Part shown: positions 45,051 through 54,134 of the stretch, piece after piece
Numbering within the stretch: position 1 is the first letter of the stretch
Layout: every line of letters begins with the position of its first letter
Assembly (NCBI GenBank): GCA_018710945.1
Contig: DVIW01000006.1
Coordinates: 1-64,000 of the forward strand
Source: Candidatus Aphodovivens avistercoris
GTDB taxonomy: Bacteria; Actinomycetota; Coriobacteriia; Coriobacteriales; Eggerthellaceae
Direction of reading: 5' to 3'
Length of the DNA stretch: 64,000 nucleotides
The notes under the pieces: model-generated
Told to the model about the DNA's origin: nothing
Seen by the model: the letters and a program-made list of their open reading frames with translations, nothing else
Databases searched by the model: none
Translations under genes and position numbers: made by a program

Positions 45051-47075
45051 CTAGCCCTGTGCGGGCTTCGCTCGGTCCACGAAGTAGATCTGGTACCACA
45101 TCAGGAACATGTAGACGATCCAGATCTTGCGCGAGCGGTCGGCGCCGGCCTTGTGCTCGTCCAGCAGGCGCACCAACTCGTCGGTGTTGAAGAAGCGCCG
45201 CGCGATGTCGCCGGTGAACCACGCGCGCACTTCCTCAAGGTAGCGGTCCTGGCGCAGCCAGTTGACCACCGGCACGGGGAAGCCCAGCTTCTCCTTCTGC
45301 GCCCAGTCGCGCGGGATGGCGCGTTCGGCCGCTTCGCGCAGCGCGATCTTGGTCTGACGCCCGTCCGCCTTCAGCGCAAGCGGCACCGTGGAGGCAAGCT
45401 CGAAGACGCGCTTGTCCAGAAACGGCACGCGGCTTTCCAGCGAATGCGCCATCGACATCTTGTCGGTCTTCAGCAGGATGTCGCCCACCAGCCAGAAGGA
45501 CAGGTCCACGTGCTGCATGCGCGTCGTTTCGTCCAGGCCCGCCACCTCGGCGTACACCGGGGCGACAAGCTCTTGCGGCAGCGCTGCCGGCTTCGCGTCC
45601 GCGCCCGCGCCGCGCTTGCCCGCGCGCAGCCGCTCGCGCTCAGCGGGGCTGAACGCCACGCCGTTGGCGTTGGTGTAGTACCAGTCCTCCACCGTTTCGC
45701 TGGCGCGCTCCAGGTAGTTCGCACCGCGCACGCCCAGCGCGCGGGCCGCCCTCGACGCGCCGCGCAGCAAACCGTGCGGCGCCCAGCCCAGCTTTTTGTT
45801 GGAGAACGGCACCTGGTAGATGCGGTAGCCGCCGAAGAACTCGTCGGCGCCTTCGCCCGACAGCACGGCCTTCACCTGCGTGGCAGCCAGCTGGTCCACG
45901 AAGTACAGCGCCACCGCGCTCGGATCCGCCGACGGCTCGTCCATGTGCCACTGCACCAACGGCAGGCTGGCCCAGTACTCGTCTTCGCCGATGTGGTGCG
46001 CGGCGTTGGCGATGCCCAGCTCGTCGGCCAGCTCGCGCGCCCAGCTGATCTCGTCGCGCTCGCCTTCGTATTCGGCAAAGCCCACGGTGAACGTCTTGAT
46101 GGCGGGGTTTTCCTTCGCCAGGCACGCGGCCAGGTAGCTGGAGTCGATGCCGCTGGAGAGGAACGACCCCACCTCCACGTCGGCCACGTTGTGATAGCGC
46201 ACGCTCTCGCGCAAGGCGGCGTCGATGGCGTCCACCGTGTCCTGGCGGCTGCGCGCCGCATCGAAGCGGTAGGCAGGCCGCCAGTAGCGGCGCATTTCCA
46301 ACGAGCCGTCAGCGTGCACGCGCAGGCAGTGGGCAGGCGGCAGCTTGAAGATGCCTTTGAAGAACGTCTCGGGCAGGGCGCTGAACTGGAAGCACAGGTA
46401 CTGCTCCAGCGCCTCCTCGTTCAGTTGGCGCTCGTAGGCGGGATGCTCCAGGATGCACTTGATCTCGGAGGCGAAGATGAACCGCGGGGCGGCATCGCCT
46501 TCGCCCGCGTCGCCCGAACGCACGCCGGCCGCACCCGGCTGCACCGTGTAGTAGAACGGCTTGATGCCGAAGAAGTCGCGGGCGCAGAACAGCTCGCGGG
46601 TCTGAGCGTCCCAGATGGCGAACGCGAACATGCCGCGCAGCCGGTCCAGCACGCCCTCGCCCCAGGCCAGATACCCTACCAGCAGCACCTCGGTGTCGGA
46701 GCTGGTCTCAAACGTCCAGCCGTCGGCCTCAAGCTCGGCGCGCAGGTCGCGGTAGTTGTAGATCTCGCCGTTGAACGCAATGGCGAACCGCCCGATGGCG
46801 CGCGCGTCGGCTTCGGATTCGCGGAAGGCGCCGTCCAGATTGCGCGCGGGCGAGGTCACGCGCGCGGCGGGCGCGGCGTCGGCGCGCACCATGGGCTGGT
46901 TGCCGCCCTCCAGGTCGATGAGCGACAGCCGCCGATGCCCCAGCGCGATGCCGCTTTCAGCATCGAGGTACTGGCCTTCGCCGTCCGGCCCGCGATGCGC
47001 CATCACGTCGCACATCGCCTTCACGATGGGCGCATCGGCCGCCTTCGCCCCCGTGAACCCGCAGATACCGCACAT
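45051..47075 (-). CDS. asnB: glutamine-hydrolysing asparagine synthetase
   Basis: Cytosolic enzyme of 674 residues that makes asparagine from aspartate, ATP and glutamine. The mature N-terminal cysteine of the glutaminase domain is residue 2 (MCGICGFTG), followed by AHRGPDGEG; the synthetase domain has the PP-loop SSGIDSSYLAACLA and later LSGEGADEFFGGY. The start is fixed at 47075 by the required MCGI sequence and a GGAGGG ribosome site, although the frame continues upstream into the hsdR relic. It is longer than the E. coli enzyme because of Ala-rich insertions near residues 80-100 and 210. Confidence 0.95.
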   Translation of the reverse strand: MCGICGFTGAKAADAPIVKAMCDVMAHRGPDGEGQYLDAESGIALGHRRLSLIDLEGGNQPMVRADAAPAARVTSPARNLDGAFRESEADARAIGRFAIAFNGEIYNYRDLRAELEADGWTFETSSDTEVLLVGYLAWGEGVLDRLRGMFAFAIWDAQTRELFCARDFFGIKPFYYTVQPGAAGVRSGDAGEGDAAPRFIFASEIKCILEHPAYERQLNEEALEQYLCFQFSALPETFFKGIFKLPPAHCLRVHADGSLEMRRYWRPAYRFDAARSRQDTVDAIDAALRESVRYHNVADVEVGSFLSSGIDSSYLAACLAKENPAIKTFTVGFAEYEGERDEISWARELADELGIANAAHHIGEDEYWASLPLVQWHMDEPSADPSAVALYFVDQLAATQVKAVLSGEGADEFFGGYRIYQVPFSNKKLGWAPHGLLRGASRAARALGVRGANYLERASETVEDWYYTNANGVAFSPAERERLRAGKRGAGADAKPAALPQELVAPVYAEVAGLDETTRMQHVDLSFWLVGDILLKTDKMSMAHSLESRVPFLDKRVFELASTVPLALKADGRQTKIALREAAERAIPRDWAQKEKLGFPVPVVNWLRQDRYLEEVRAWFTGDIARRFFNTDELVRLLDEHKAGADRSRKIWIVYMFLMWYQIYFVDRAKPAQG

Positions 47076-47232
47076 GTCCGCCCGACCCTCCGTCCGCTCG
47101 CCAAACCTTTCTTCATGATAACGTCGGCGCAGAAGGCCCCTGCGAGTGTTTACAAAAGCGAAAAGACGGACCGCGGGGTGCGCGGGCGCGGAACCCTTTG
47201 CGCCCGCGTCCACGCGCACCCGAGCCATGGGG

Positions 47233-47525
47233 GGGCGGCACTTCGCCTCGTTCGTTTGCAGCAGCGAGTCGCCCACGAACACCTGCTCGAGCACGCGAAC
47301 CGCCTCTTGGCATTCCTCGGGCGTCAGATGCTCGTTCAGCTCTTCGAGGGCGTACAGCAGGTCGCGCTTGAGCAGCACGTCTCAGTAAGAGCCACGGCCC
47401 AGGGTGCCATCCGAACCGAGCACCTCTTCGTCAAAGCAGTAATGCACATCCCAGCCGAGCCTTGACAGCAGCTCGCCGGCAGGTTTTTGGACGGCCTCCG
47501 CCTCTGAGTATTTGTTTCGAGACAT
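47233..47525 (-). pseudogene. hsdR: relic of type I restriction subunit HsdR (N-terminal part)
   Basis: Reading from 47525 gives MSRNKYSEAEAVQKPAGELL, then an in-frame TGA at 47382-47384, then DVLLKRDLLYALEELNEHLT and SLLQTNEAKCR, which is the familiar start of HsdR proteins (the R.VL.KRDL.AL..LN..LTPE and LQTNEAK patterns). The homology stops at about 47233, so more than 90 percent of the gene is gone. The remaining frame happens to run into asnB. The stop plus truncation show this is not functional. Confidence 0.75.
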
Positions 47526-47558
47526 GCGATCACCTGCTTAACGTCAAATGTCTTCTCC

Positions 47559-48232
47559 CTACAGCCGCGCCTGCAGATCCTCGGGTGACGGAAGAATGCC
47601 CTCATATTCTTCCGGAAGCGCGTCGCCCAAACGGTATTCGCTCACGCCGATGGGCTCGCTGATGCTTTGCAGAGAGTACTCTGCCACCACATCGTTTTTC
47701 GTTTTGCAGAGAAGAAGTCCGATTGTCGGGTTGTCCGCCTCCCCTGCGAGCTCGCCGTCGACCGCCACAACGTAGAAGCCAAGCTTGCCAGCATATTCAG
47801 GTTGAAGCGGCGCGTTCTTGAGTTCGATGACAACATAGCATCTGAGCTTGGTATTGTAAAAGAGCAGGTCGATGTAGAAATCCTCGCCGCCAACGACAAG
47901 ATGGTACTGCCGTCCCATGAACGCAAAGCCCGTGCCCAATTCCAGCAGCAGCTGCACAATTCGGAATCGACTTCACGAGCGAACTTGGCCATGTATTTGA
48001 GACTGCGGACCGAAAAGCCCTTGATTCCCGGAAACGCCGCACGGATGTCGCGGGACAGCGTGTCGATGAACTTGCTACCCTACTCCGCACGCTCGTTGAT
48101 CTCCTGACCTACAAGCCAATACATGCGCACCATCTCGGCAGACGCCTTCTGGACGGCATTCGCGCGCGCTTGGCTCACGATATCGACGACGCAGTCGAAA
48201 GCACCCTTGTATTCGTTCGTGTTCATCAGCAT
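47559..48232 (-). pseudogene. relic of a YhcG/DUF1016 PDDEXK nuclease-like protein
   Basis: From the ATG at 48232 the frame reads MLMNTNEYKGAFDCVVDIVS, reaches an in-frame TAG at 48080-48082, then continues SKFIDTLSRDIRAAFPGIKG and KYMAKFA, the DUF1016 N-terminal pattern. The match then jumps to a different frame, where LLLELGTGFAFMGRQYHLVV, DFYIDLLFYNTKLRCYVVIE and YSLQSISEPIGVSEY form the PDDEXK C-terminal domain. The middle of the protein is deleted. The C-terminal part alone (from about 47957) keeps an open frame of 132 codons. YhcG-like genes are often found inside type I R-M operons, as here. Confidence 0.75.
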
Positions 48233-48408
48233 GGCTGCACCCCGATCTCTCCGGACATGAGCTTAGGCAGCAGACGGTCGCGCGCCTCGCGGGCGGCAGC
48301 GATTTGCGATTCCAACTTCGACATCATCTCACAGAAAAAGTTGTCAGATGCCTGGATCACCCCGCTCTCTTCGCGAGACAGACTGGTCGATTGCCACGGC
48401 CCCACCCC
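48226..48408 (-). pseudogene. hsdS: relic of type I specificity subunit HsdS (C-terminal end)
   Basis: A 60-codon frame, bounded upstream by an in-frame TAA (48409-48411), ends with MMSKLESQIAAAREARDRLL and PKLMSGEIGV, the standard C terminus of HsdS proteins (coiled coil followed by LLPKLMSGEI). All target-recognition sequence is gone. Its stop overlaps the start of the yhcG relic, the usual operon spacing, so the three relics were once one hsdS-yhcG-hsdR transcript. Confidence 0.75.
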
Positions 48409-48451
48409 TTAACCGTCTCAGATGCCCGCCATTGGCGATTCCGCCGGTATC

Positions 48452-49381
48452 CTACAGACGATGTGCCCCGAAACGCCCCTCGTGCACCTTCGCCCTCAAA
48501 TGCGCGTCGAGCTCGCGGGTTTCAAAGGCGGCGTCGGGCATGCCCAGCGAGAGAATGGCCTCCAGCTGATACGGTTTCGGGATGCCGAGCAGCTCGACGA
48601 CGTATTCCTGCGTAGAACGCCCATCGGCTGCCTGGCGCATGCGGCCCTGGACCCAGCAGCTGCCCAACCCGCAGGCGGAAGCCTCCAGATGCATGTTCGC
48701 CATGACGATGGAGCAATCCTCGATCCAGGTATCGGCTACATCGGGGTTCCCCACCACCACGATGGCGGCGGAGGCGCCAGCAAGCATGCCCGCACCATGG
48801 TCGCGACAAGCGGACAGCGCCTCAAGCTGCGCGCGATCGCGCACGACGACGAGCTCCCACGGGCGCAGGCCGCGGCCCGAGGCCGAGCGCAGCCCCGCCT
48901 CGATGACGCGCTCGAGCAGCTCGTCGGGCACGGGTTCGTCCGCGTAGCTGCGCACGCTGCGGCGCCTTCCCATGGCGTCCAGCACGTCGATGCCGCCTTG
49001 CGGGGCGAACTCGGCTCGCTCCGGCACGATCTCCAGCCAGCAGCCGTCGGGATCCTCGATGAAGTGCAGCCCCATGGCCTCGTTCACGTGGCAGACGCAG
49101 TCCATCTTCTCGTGCAGAAGGAGCGCGGCCTCGTAATCGGGCACCGTGAACGCGATGTGCGAATCACGCCCCCCGTTGTCGTAAGGCAGCTTGCGGCCGC
49201 GGTTCCAGGTGAGCTCCAGCTGGAAACCGGACGTCCGGTTGCCGACGAACACGTTGACCCACGAGCCGTCTTCCGCCCCCACGCGCCGAATCTCGGTCAG
49301 CCCGAGCGCCTCCTCGTAGAACTCAAGCGATTTTTCCAGATCGATCACGTGCAGGCAGCGATGGATGGCCTTTCCTTCCAT
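48452..49381 (-). CDS. fusion of a VOC/glyoxalase domain with a nitroreductase
   Basis: Protein of 309 residues. Residues about 4-128 are a VOC (lactoylglutathione lyase-like) domain: HVIDLEKSLEFYEEALGLTE, DSHIAFTVPDYEAA and FIEDPDGCWLEIVP. Residues about 133-309 are an FMN nitroreductase: AMGRRRSVRSYADEPVPDEL, GLRSASGRGLRPWELVVV and a Cys-rich SACGLGSCWVQGR. Separate proteins of both kinds are common; a single chain is unusual. A single reading frame with no slippage supports a real fusion. The start at 49381 has GAGGAAAGGAACG upstream. Possibly it binds and reduces a bulky aromatic or enone substrate; not determinable. Confidence 0.85.
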   Translation of the reverse strand: MEGKAIHRCLHVIDLEKSLEFYEEALGLTEIRRVGAEDGSWVNVFVGNRTSGFQLELTWNRGRKLPYDNGGRDSHIAFTVPDYEAALLLHEKMDCVCHVNEAMGLHFIEDPDGCWLEIVPERAEFAPQGGIDVLDAMGRRRSVRSYADEPVPDELLERVIEAGLRSASGRGLRPWELVVVRDRAQLEALSACRDHGAGMLAGASAAIVVVGNPDVADTWIEDCSIVMANMHLEASACGLGSCWVQGRMRQAADGRSTQEYVVELLGIPKPYQLEAILSLGMPDAAFETRELDAHLRAKVHEGRFGAHRL

Positions 49382-49784
49382 GGCGTTCCTTTCCTCGAAG
49401 GGTCTTTCCCCTAAGCCTAGCAGATGGACGAGGCGAAAAGGAAGGATGCGGCGGAGACAGGCGAATCGGAGGGCGTGGCGTATTCGCCGTGGCTGGCCTG
49501 CTCTTACGCTTTGCAACCGGCCTCGAGCGCGTTCTCCGCCCCAAGCGGCACGTAACGCCCATCAAGGCCAGCCTCGACCGTGAAACCCCACGTGCGCCTG
49601 TGCTTCCTTCGTTTCCGCGTCGTCGGAGTCGCCGTCCAGGATGACGGTCGCATGCGACTTGGCTAGAATCGAAGAAGACGCATTTCGCGAGGCGAAATGC
49701 CGCACGGGCTCGACCGGGGGGCCGCCCATCTGGGCGCCGCCTCTCTAGCGCGCCCGTGCGGCAAAGGGGCAGCAAGGAGACGCT
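49382..49784 (+). promoter_or_regulatory. 403-bp leader region of the PucR-type regulator
   Basis: Contains two inverted repeats close to the regulator gene. One is a 9-bp hairpin GCATTTCGC (49680-49688) / GCGAAATGC (49692-49700) with a three-base loop. The other is a 12-bp pair TGCCGCACGGGC (49698-49709) / GCCCGTGCGGCA (49753-49764) enclosing a 43-base loop that is itself GC-rich. The two overlap by 3 bases, so alternative folds are possible. No gene is supported between 49382 and 49680. Confidence 0.55.
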
Positions 49785-51347
49785 ATGCCAAGCATGAGGT
49801 TCATCCTGAAGACGTTCGAGGGACACGTTCTCGACGCTGATTTTGTTCCGGGCTGGACGGAGGCAGGGGGAAGCCTGGCCGTCCTGGAGCCAGCGAAAAT
49901 GTACGAAGGCGGCAGAACGTATCTTGTGGACGCCGGCTACGAGCCTTCTGCCCATGCGAGCGTCGGCGAAGGCGCTGCCTTTCTATTCTGCGGCAACGCC
50001 CAAGGCCCCGCTCCGAAGAACCGGCTTGCCATCTACCTGGACGAGCCTCTTGTGCGAGTGTTCAACGTCATGGACCGCATCATGCGCAAGGAGCGCTCTT
50101 GGAAGGAGGCGTTCGACTCCCTTCGGGCCGAGCCTGGCGAAACCGACTTTCAATCCGTCGTCTCGCTTGCTTCGAACCTTGGCCGATGCCCCGCGCTGAT
50201 GGCGAACGAGCAGGGGAAGATCATCTGCAGCAGCCTGCTTCGCGAAAGCCCTTCGCTTCGGGTCAGGCCGTTTGTCAACGATCTGGCAAGCAACCCCGCA
50301 GCGCAGGAGATCGTAGAATCGTTCGTGCGAAGCGGGTCTTCGAAGGAAGCCTATCCCACCGGCGCCGGCTCGACGGTTCACTGCCACGAGATCCTGCACC
50401 CTGGCGGATCCCGCAGCATCATGATCATGGAGGACGTGCGCGGAGAGCTCGACATCGAAACCCTCACGGCGCTTGCCGCCGGCAAGCTGAGCCGGATAAG
50501 CCGCAAGGCCAGCCTGAAGGCGGTCCACGAAGACATAAAGGCGTTTCTCAGCTGCTGGGAAGACATTGTGGGTATGAACCTCACCACCACCGTCGAGGTG
50601 CGAGACGCCATCTCCCACCTGCCGCACAAGGTCGACAGGTTCGTGTCCTTGGCGCTGGTCTCGTTTCCCCATCGAAAAGCGAGGAGCCCCTATCGCAACG
50701 CCTTGCTGCAGCTGCGCAGATTCTTCCCGAACGAGAACATGACGCTGTACCAGGGCGACATAATCATCATGCTCAGCAGGAAGGAAAGGACGCTGCGCCC
50801 GAACTTCGAAGACGTCGACACCGACGCGCTTTCGGAGTTTCTCATCGAGAACGACGCGATAATGGTGGTTACGTCGAAGACGCGGCGCCTGGACGGCCTG
50901 CTGTCGATTTACAAGCTCGCCAAACGCACGGCGCTGCTCGCGTTCGCGCTCAACGACTCGCTGGCGCAAAAGAGGATCGTCTACTACGAAGACTACAGCA
51001 TCTACTGCCTGATAGACCTCGCGGTCAGGCAGTACTTGACAGACCCCGAGAACAACGACGTGGTGTACCTGGTCCACACGGCGGTGATACAGCTTACGCG
51101 CTACGACAGAGAGCACGGCACCGACCTGCGCGACCTTCTGTACCACTACCTGATGTGCGACCGCAACGCGGCCGCTACCGCTGCGGCGACCTTCATGCAC
51201 CGCAACACCGTTTTGAACAAGGTCAACAAGATAAACAGCGTGCTGCAGCTCGACCTCGGCGATCCGCGGCTTCGCCAGAAGCTCATCCTGTCATGCCAGG
51301 TGATTCTATACATGGAACGCGTGATGAACCTGAGCCTGGGTCAGTGA
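49785..51347 (+). CDS. PucR/CdaR-type transcriptional regulator
   Basis: Protein of 520 residues with a PucR-family C-terminal HTH (HGTDLRDLLYHYLMCDRNAA, then ATFMHRNTVLNKVNKINSVL) at about residues 440-510. The N-terminal part contains a degenerate sensor domain and a GGDEF-like fold of the CdaR type, with no transmembrane helix. Such regulators activate catabolic operons in response to metabolites. The start at 49785 has AGCAAGGAG upstream. It converges on the UroD-type methyltransferase and MatC-like permease genes (52-bp gap), which are its most likely targets. Confidence 0.85.
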   Translation: MPSMRFILKTFEGHVLDADFVPGWTEAGGSLAVLEPAKMYEGGRTYLVDAGYEPSAHASVGEGAAFLFCGNAQGPAPKNRLAIYLDEPLVRVFNVMDRIMRKERSWKEAFDSLRAEPGETDFQSVVSLASNLGRCPALMANEQGKIICSSLLRESPSLRVRPFVNDLASNPAAQEIVESFVRSGSSKEAYPTGAGSTVHCHEILHPGGSRSIMIMEDVRGELDIETLTALAAGKLSRISRKASLKAVHEDIKAFLSCWEDIVGMNLTTTVEVRDAISHLPHKVDRFVSLALVSFPHRKARSPYRNALLQLRRFFPNENMTLYQGDIIIMLSRKERTLRPNFEDVDTDALSEFLIENDAIMVVTSKTRRLDGLLSIYKLAKRTALLAFALNDSLAQKRIVYYEDYSIYCLIDLAVRQYLTDPENNDVVYLVHTAVIQLTRYDREHGTDLRDLLYHYLMCDRNAAATAAATFMHRNTVLNKVNKINSVLQLDLGDPRLRQKLILSCQVILYMERVMNLSLGQ

Positions 51348-51399
51348 GCGCATCGCGGCAGCCGTCCCATCGTGGGACTGCGATGAGACGGCCCCTTGT

Positions 51400-52389
51400 C
51401 TACCAGTCGGTGCGGCTGCGTTCGGCGATGCAGCGCGTGACCTCGTCGTACACGCCGGGGAAGGTGCTCGCCGGCGCGCCTGACGTGAGGCAGGGAATGT
51501 AAAACGTCTTGGCCTCCATGCGGTTCAGAGCGTCGTCGACCACGGCCCTCACGGATTCGGGCGTCCAGTCCGCGCGATCCGCCTCGGTGCTCGCGATGCC
51601 GCCCATGAACGACAGCTTCCCTCCGTAGCGTCTCACCAGGTCGGGCAGGTCGTTGGAGTCCAGCAGGCATCCCTGCCAGATGTCGATCCCCATCTCTATC
51701 ATGTACGGCACCAGCGTTGCCGCGTAGGTGTCGGAATGGTGCACGATCAGCTGCACCCCATGGCTTTTGTAGTACCCGTAGACCTTCTTGTAGCGCTCGA
51801 GGAAGAACTCCTCGAACATCTCCGGCTTCATGAAGGTGGACTTTGCCGTGCCCCAGTCGTCGGCGTGCACGATGCCGTCGGGCTTGAGGTAGGTGCAGAT
51901 CGCCTCGGCTTGCTCCAGCTCCACCTCGGTGATGACATCCAAGATCTCCTTCACCTCGTCGGGGCTCTCGTAAAGCGCCATGAGCGCGTCCGCCATGCCG
52001 CATAGGTAATGCAGCCTCTCGAACTGGCCCGGCGAGACCAAAGCCATGACGAACTGCTCGTCACGGTCGACCTTCTCGGCTTTCTCCTGAAGCGGCTCCC
52101 ACTGCGCCGGAGAGGACCACACGCCCCTGGGGACCGTCTTGAGGTAGTCCTTCCACTCGTCGATGTCCTTCACCACCAGGTGCGGCCCATCGTTGAGCGG
52201 CATGCGCCCCGGCTGCCCCGCCACCTGGAAGAGAACGCCCCATTCGTCGGTCATCTGGCCGTTTTCGTCGGTGGTGCGGTCGCAGACCGGGTTGCCGCGC
52301 ACGATGGCGAACGCCTCCCACTGGTTCACATAGCGGTCGGGTTTTCCTCCGTGAATGCACTCCAGCAGGTTCTGGCGCTTGGTAAGCAT
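51400..52389 (-). CDS. UroD-family methyltransferase-like protein
   Basis: Protein of 329 residues with the uroporphyrinogen-decarboxylase fold used by MtaA/CmuA-type methyltransferases: an N-terminal TKRQNLLECIHGGKPDRYVN, a GIVHADDWGTAKSTFM segment, VQLIVHHSDTYAATLVPYMI and KLSFMGGIAST. It lacks the arginine-rich pattern of true heme-pathway UroD as far as can be seen. Relatives demethylate methoxylated aromatics or methylamines together with a corrinoid protein; no corrinoid protein is adjacent. It shares an apparent operon with a MatC-like permease (gap 115 bp), suggesting uptake plus demethylation or breakdown of one substrate. The start at 52389 has GAGAGGAG upstream. Confidence 0.75.
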   Translation of the reverse strand: MLTKRQNLLECIHGGKPDRYVNQWEAFAIVRGNPVCDRTTDENGQMTDEWGVLFQVAGQPGRMPLNDGPHLVVKDIDEWKDYLKTVPRGVWSSPAQWEPLQEKAEKVDRDEQFVMALVSPGQFERLHYLCGMADALMALYESPDEVKEILDVITEVELEQAEAICTYLKPDGIVHADDWGTAKSTFMKPEMFEEFFLERYKKVYGYYKSHGVQLIVHHSDTYAATLVPYMIEMGIDIWQGCLLDSNDLPDLVRRYGGKLSFMGGIASTEADRADWTPESVRAVVDDALNRMEAKTFYIPCLTSGAPASTFPGVYDEVTRCIAERSRTDW

Positions 52390-52504
52390 GGGCGCGCGCT
52401 CCTCTCTCGGCTGGCAGGCAGCCGCATCGAAACATACCTCCTGCGAGCGCCCTTGTCCAGGCGCCCGCAGGAACCGGGCGTGACGTTACGCTACGCTCTT
52501 CCGC

Positions 52505-53827
52505 CTAGCCAGCGAGCACCGGGGTCAGAACGTCGGGGAACAGGTTCCAGATGCCCGTGGCGGAGATCACTGCACCGAAGATGATGCCGGCGATGGTGAA
52601 GATAAGCTGCTTGGTGACCAGGCTCTCCTGCAGTTCCTTGGGGGTGGAGCCTACGATCAAGGCGCCCGCAAGGGAGAAGGGCGACATGCCCGCTGCCATG
52701 CAGCCGCACCACACAGAGCACAGCAGGCCGACCGGGTTCAGGCCGGTGGCCGCCGCAATGGAGGGAACCACGGCGTAGGCGATGGGGAACACAACCGAGG
52801 TCATAGACGAGAAGAAGGTCAGGAAGCCGCAGAACAGGGCCAGCAGCGGGGCGATAAGCCACACCGGGAAGTCATCGTGACTCACGATCGAGGCGATGGC
52901 GTCGCCCAGGCCGGCTTCGGTGGCAACACCGACCATGATGCAAACGCCGCAGATCTGGATGATGGTGTTCCACGGAACGGCGGCGATGATCTTCTTCTGA
53001 TCCGCCAAACGCAACGCGATGCAGACGAGAGCCGCGATAACCATGATGGACTGAGGCTGGCAGACGCGCGCCAGGACGGCGAGCCATTCGATGTCAGGGA
53101 AGAACATCGAGAACATGACCGGGAAGAACATCAGGCACAGCGAAACGATCATGATGGCAAGGGTTATGCGCTGATCGCCTTTGAACGCAGGCGGCTTTTC
53201 GATCATCTTCACCTTCTTGGCCTTGTGGCATCCCAGCACGAAGTAGGTGACGACAAGCCACACGATGCAGGCGATGGTGACCGAGATGAACTGGTACATG
53301 GTGGATTCGAACGCCGCATCGTATCCGTAGTTCGCCTCCAGAAGGCCAAGGCCGACAACCCCTCCGAACCCGTTGATGGGATTGGAGCCGAACACGAACG
53401 CACCCATGCAGATGGCGATAGCTCCCATGACAGGAGACAAGCCGGCAGACACCATCATCGGAATCACAATAGGCGCCATGATGCCAGGCGTGGATCCGCC
53501 CGCGCCAAGGACGTCGATGACGCCCGTCAGCAGAAAGACCGCGAACGGAAGGATCTTGGCGTTGCCGCCCACCGCGTACAGCATCTTCTGGCTGAGCAGG
53601 TCAAGCGTGCCCGTCTCGATAGCATGACCGAACAAAAGCGCAATCGCAACAAGGAAGAACATGATGCGGATCGGCCAGAAGTTGACGATGTCGGAAACCG
53701 TCAGGCCCAAACCGACGGCGCCGATGATGAAGGCGATCGACATGGCGATGATGCCGGTATTGATCTTCGTGACGTTGCCGATGACGATCGCCGCAGCAAG
53801 GCCGATCAACGAAAGTGCGAGAACCAT
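52505..53827 (-). CDS. MatC-like/SLC13-type permease
   Basis: Membrane protein of 440 residues with about twelve helices, resembling the dicarboxylate carrier MatC / SLC13-like permeases: LLTGVIDVLGAGGSTPGIMA, GSNPINGFGGVVGLGL and a C-terminal GCMAAGMSPFSLAGALIVGS. It likely takes up a carboxylated substrate for the UroD-type enzyme encoded next. The start at 53827 has AAGGAGGGG upstream. The long region upstream (53828-54396) carries a 15-bp inverted repeat that may be the operator of this unit. Confidence 0.8.
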   Translation of the reverse strand: MVLALSLIGLAAAIVIGNVTKINTGIIAMSIAFIIGAVGLGLTVSDIVNFWPIRIMFFLVAIALLFGHAIETGTLDLLSQKMLYAVGGNAKILPFAVFLLTGVIDVLGAGGSTPGIMAPIVIPMMVSAGLSPVMGAIAICMGAFVFGSNPINGFGGVVGLGLLEANYGYDAAFESTMYQFISVTIACIVWLVVTYFVLGCHKAKKVKMIEKPPAFKGDQRITLAIMIVSLCLMFFPVMFSMFFPDIEWLAVLARVCQPQSIMVIAALVCIALRLADQKKIIAAVPWNTIIQICGVCIMVGVATEAGLGDAIASIVSHDDFPVWLIAPLLALFCGFLTFFSSMTSVVFPIAYAVVPSIAAATGLNPVGLLCSVWCGCMAAGMSPFSLAGALIVGSTPKELQESLVTKQLIFTIAGIIFGAVISATGIWNLFPDVLTPVLAG

Positions 53828-54082
53828 TTTTTCAACCCCTCCTTATGAAGCCATTCGAACCGATTCTCTTCTTCTATAGCCACCAGAACGAGGCCCGCCC
53901 GTCCCTTGCACGCTGCGAAAGGACGCTTCCTTTTCACAGCGCCGAGCGATAGCAGCTGCTTGGTTTCGCCAGCACAGCCGTTCGCCCCGTTCTGGATTGG
54001 CTCGATAAGAAACGAGTCTTCGAGATTGCTTGCATCAAGGGTTTTACTTCGGCGCCGCGCGCGTTTCAAGGCAGGAGACATA

Positions 54083-54134
54083 CGATGTGCCGCTTGCCTT
54101 CCAATCGGGGTTTCGATGTGCAAGCGGCACATCG
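54083..54134. promoter_or_regulatory. 15-bp perfect inverted repeat, candidate operator
   Basis: CGATGTGCCGCTTGC (54083-54097) and GCAAGCGGCACATCG (54120-54134) with a 22-bp spacer. A third direct CGATGTGC lies at 54114-54121 inside it, so the half-site CGATGTGC occurs three times in 52 bp. Its position upstream of the permease-uroD unit makes it a candidate site for the nearby PucR-type regulator; this is inference. Confidence 0.6.

Noticed and set aside
47075-47378. Upstream in-frame extension of asnB
   Set aside because: The extension is the hsdR relic. The enzyme needs the cysteine immediately after the initiator methionine in MCGICGF, which fixes the start at 47075.
49323-49955. 210-codon minus-strand frame between the VOC-nitroreductase and PucR genes
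   Set aside because: Crosses both gene starts and the hairpin leader; Arg/Pro-rich composition typical of a non-coding frame.
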